Assembly (NCBI GenBank): GCA_030605565.1
Contig: JAUWIB010000101.1
Location: 1 to 52,485 of the forward strand
DNA length: 52,485 bases
DNA from: a bacterium
GTDB lineage: Bacteria > Zixibacteria > MSB-5A5 > GN15 > FEB-12
Reading direction: 5' to 3'
Below are positions 52,105 to 52,485 of the stretch, one piece after another. Within the stretch, counting starts at the first letter, position 1. Each line of letters opens with the position of its first letter. The position numbers and the translations under genes were made by a program. The notes below the pieces were generated by a model that saw only the letters and a program-made list of their open reading frames with translations, did not search any database and was not told where the DNA came from.

Positions 52105-52485
52105 CGTCGAAACCCCTGCGCCAATGGTCCGCCATAGGAGGAGTTTCGACATCGGCGAAGCCGATTCTTTGGCTTTGTCTTGGTGATCGAAGCGCATGAA
52201 ACAGGCTTGCCACTCGAAACTCGCCCTGCTATGATACATGTCAAGTTCTTTTCAGGGTTACCTCGATATCCGGTTCTTTTGTTTTTGTCCAATTTGTATC
52301 AGAGTGTCCTCACAACCTGCTATTCGTGGTTCTCCCACATGTTACATATTCGGAAGGTCGGAATTGGTGTCAACACACTTCAGAAACGTGCTCTCGCTGC
52401 GGTTACCCGCGGCACAGGGCGGGTACGTCATACACCATCTTCCGAATCTCTGGCAAAGACATCTTCTGAACAACTCGCTTTGATC
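52105..52485. repeat. Right end of the window: repeats, then an unassigned edge
   Basis: 52105-52188 holds the right copy of the btuB repeat: 'gtcgaaacccctgcg...' with an extra insert, then 'gtttcgacatc' and 'gattctttggctttgtcttggtg' core. 'aaacaggcttgcc' follows at 52200-52212. From about 52220 to the edge I see no convincing gene. On the minus strand one frame enters from the right edge and ends at a TAA near 52405 ('KMSLPEIRKMVYDVPALCRG' being its last residues); it may be the end of a gene outside the window, with low confidence. Confidence 0.5.

Overview
The window is bacterial chromosomal DNA, densely coded and moderately GC-rich, with most genes on the minus strand. No rRNA operon, complete tRNA, transposase or phage block is visible. 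Several traits point to the FCB group, most likely a Candidatus Zixibacteria-type organism. They are two C-terminal dockerin-like repeats of the 'DLVYLVDFMFTGG' kind on a secreted propeller, an S8 protease ending in a FlgD/T9SS-like C-terminal module, and intergenic spaces crowded with short palindromic repeat families. The taxon is an inference; no 16S gene is present.

Layout. 1-2019: the end of a probable hybrid histidine kinase and an HDOD protein carrying an isolated H-box. 2066-5278: chorismate synthase and leucyl aminopeptidase. 5353-12654 (minus): a CYTH protein and a tightly overlapped operon of thymidylate kinase, S41 protease, TauE/SafE exporter, small membrane protein, HAD phosphatase and a nucleotidyltransferase/phosphomutase fusion. 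12745-16528: inositol-phosphate synthase, a divergent TetR regulator, a PfkB kinase and a CDP-alcohol phosphatidyltransferase, together a probable inositol-lipid locus. 17021-23857 (plus): obgE, dprA, ptsH, a 1.6-kb insertion-like segment (coiled-coil protein, tRNA-like element, GIY-YIG nuclease), ptsI and a phosphoglucose/phosphomannose isomerase. 24557-26694: a DtxR-type regulator flanked by direct repeats, then a small-protein/HEPN gene pair on the other strand. 26891-31004 (minus): topA, rpoZ, gmk, yicC. 31077-36459 (minus): a coupled set of a degenerate REC+H-box protein, a PAS protein, a subtilase and a truncated M1-like protein. 36796-42674 (minus): an AsmA protein and a Ski2-like helicase with a C-terminal winged helix. 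43027-44580 (minus): a zinc-ribbon microprotein and a pentapeptide-repeat membrane protein. 45101-47596 (plus): a Lon paralogue with an intact protease dyad but eroded ATPase motifs. 47778-52073 (minus): cobalamin riboswitch, BtuB-like TonB receptor and a secreted YVTN propeller resembling BtuG.

How the parts work together. The B12 locus reads as a complete capture-and-import unit under riboswitch control. The inositol locus makes inositol phosphate and probably attaches it to CDP-diacylglycerol; a TetR operator lies between ino1 and tetR. HPr and enzyme I form the general PTS phosphorelay, with no sugar-specific EII in view. Two proteins, at 694 and 31077, carry phospho-acceptor H-boxes but no kinase ATPase domain, and a third (31793) has a similar but histidine-less helical tail, so any phosphate would have to come from another protein.

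Nearly every long gap is filled by mosaics of at least seven recurrent palindromic repeat families. At btuB and the M1-like gene, long open frames run from the repeats straight into a signal peptide, so those start codons are uncertain.
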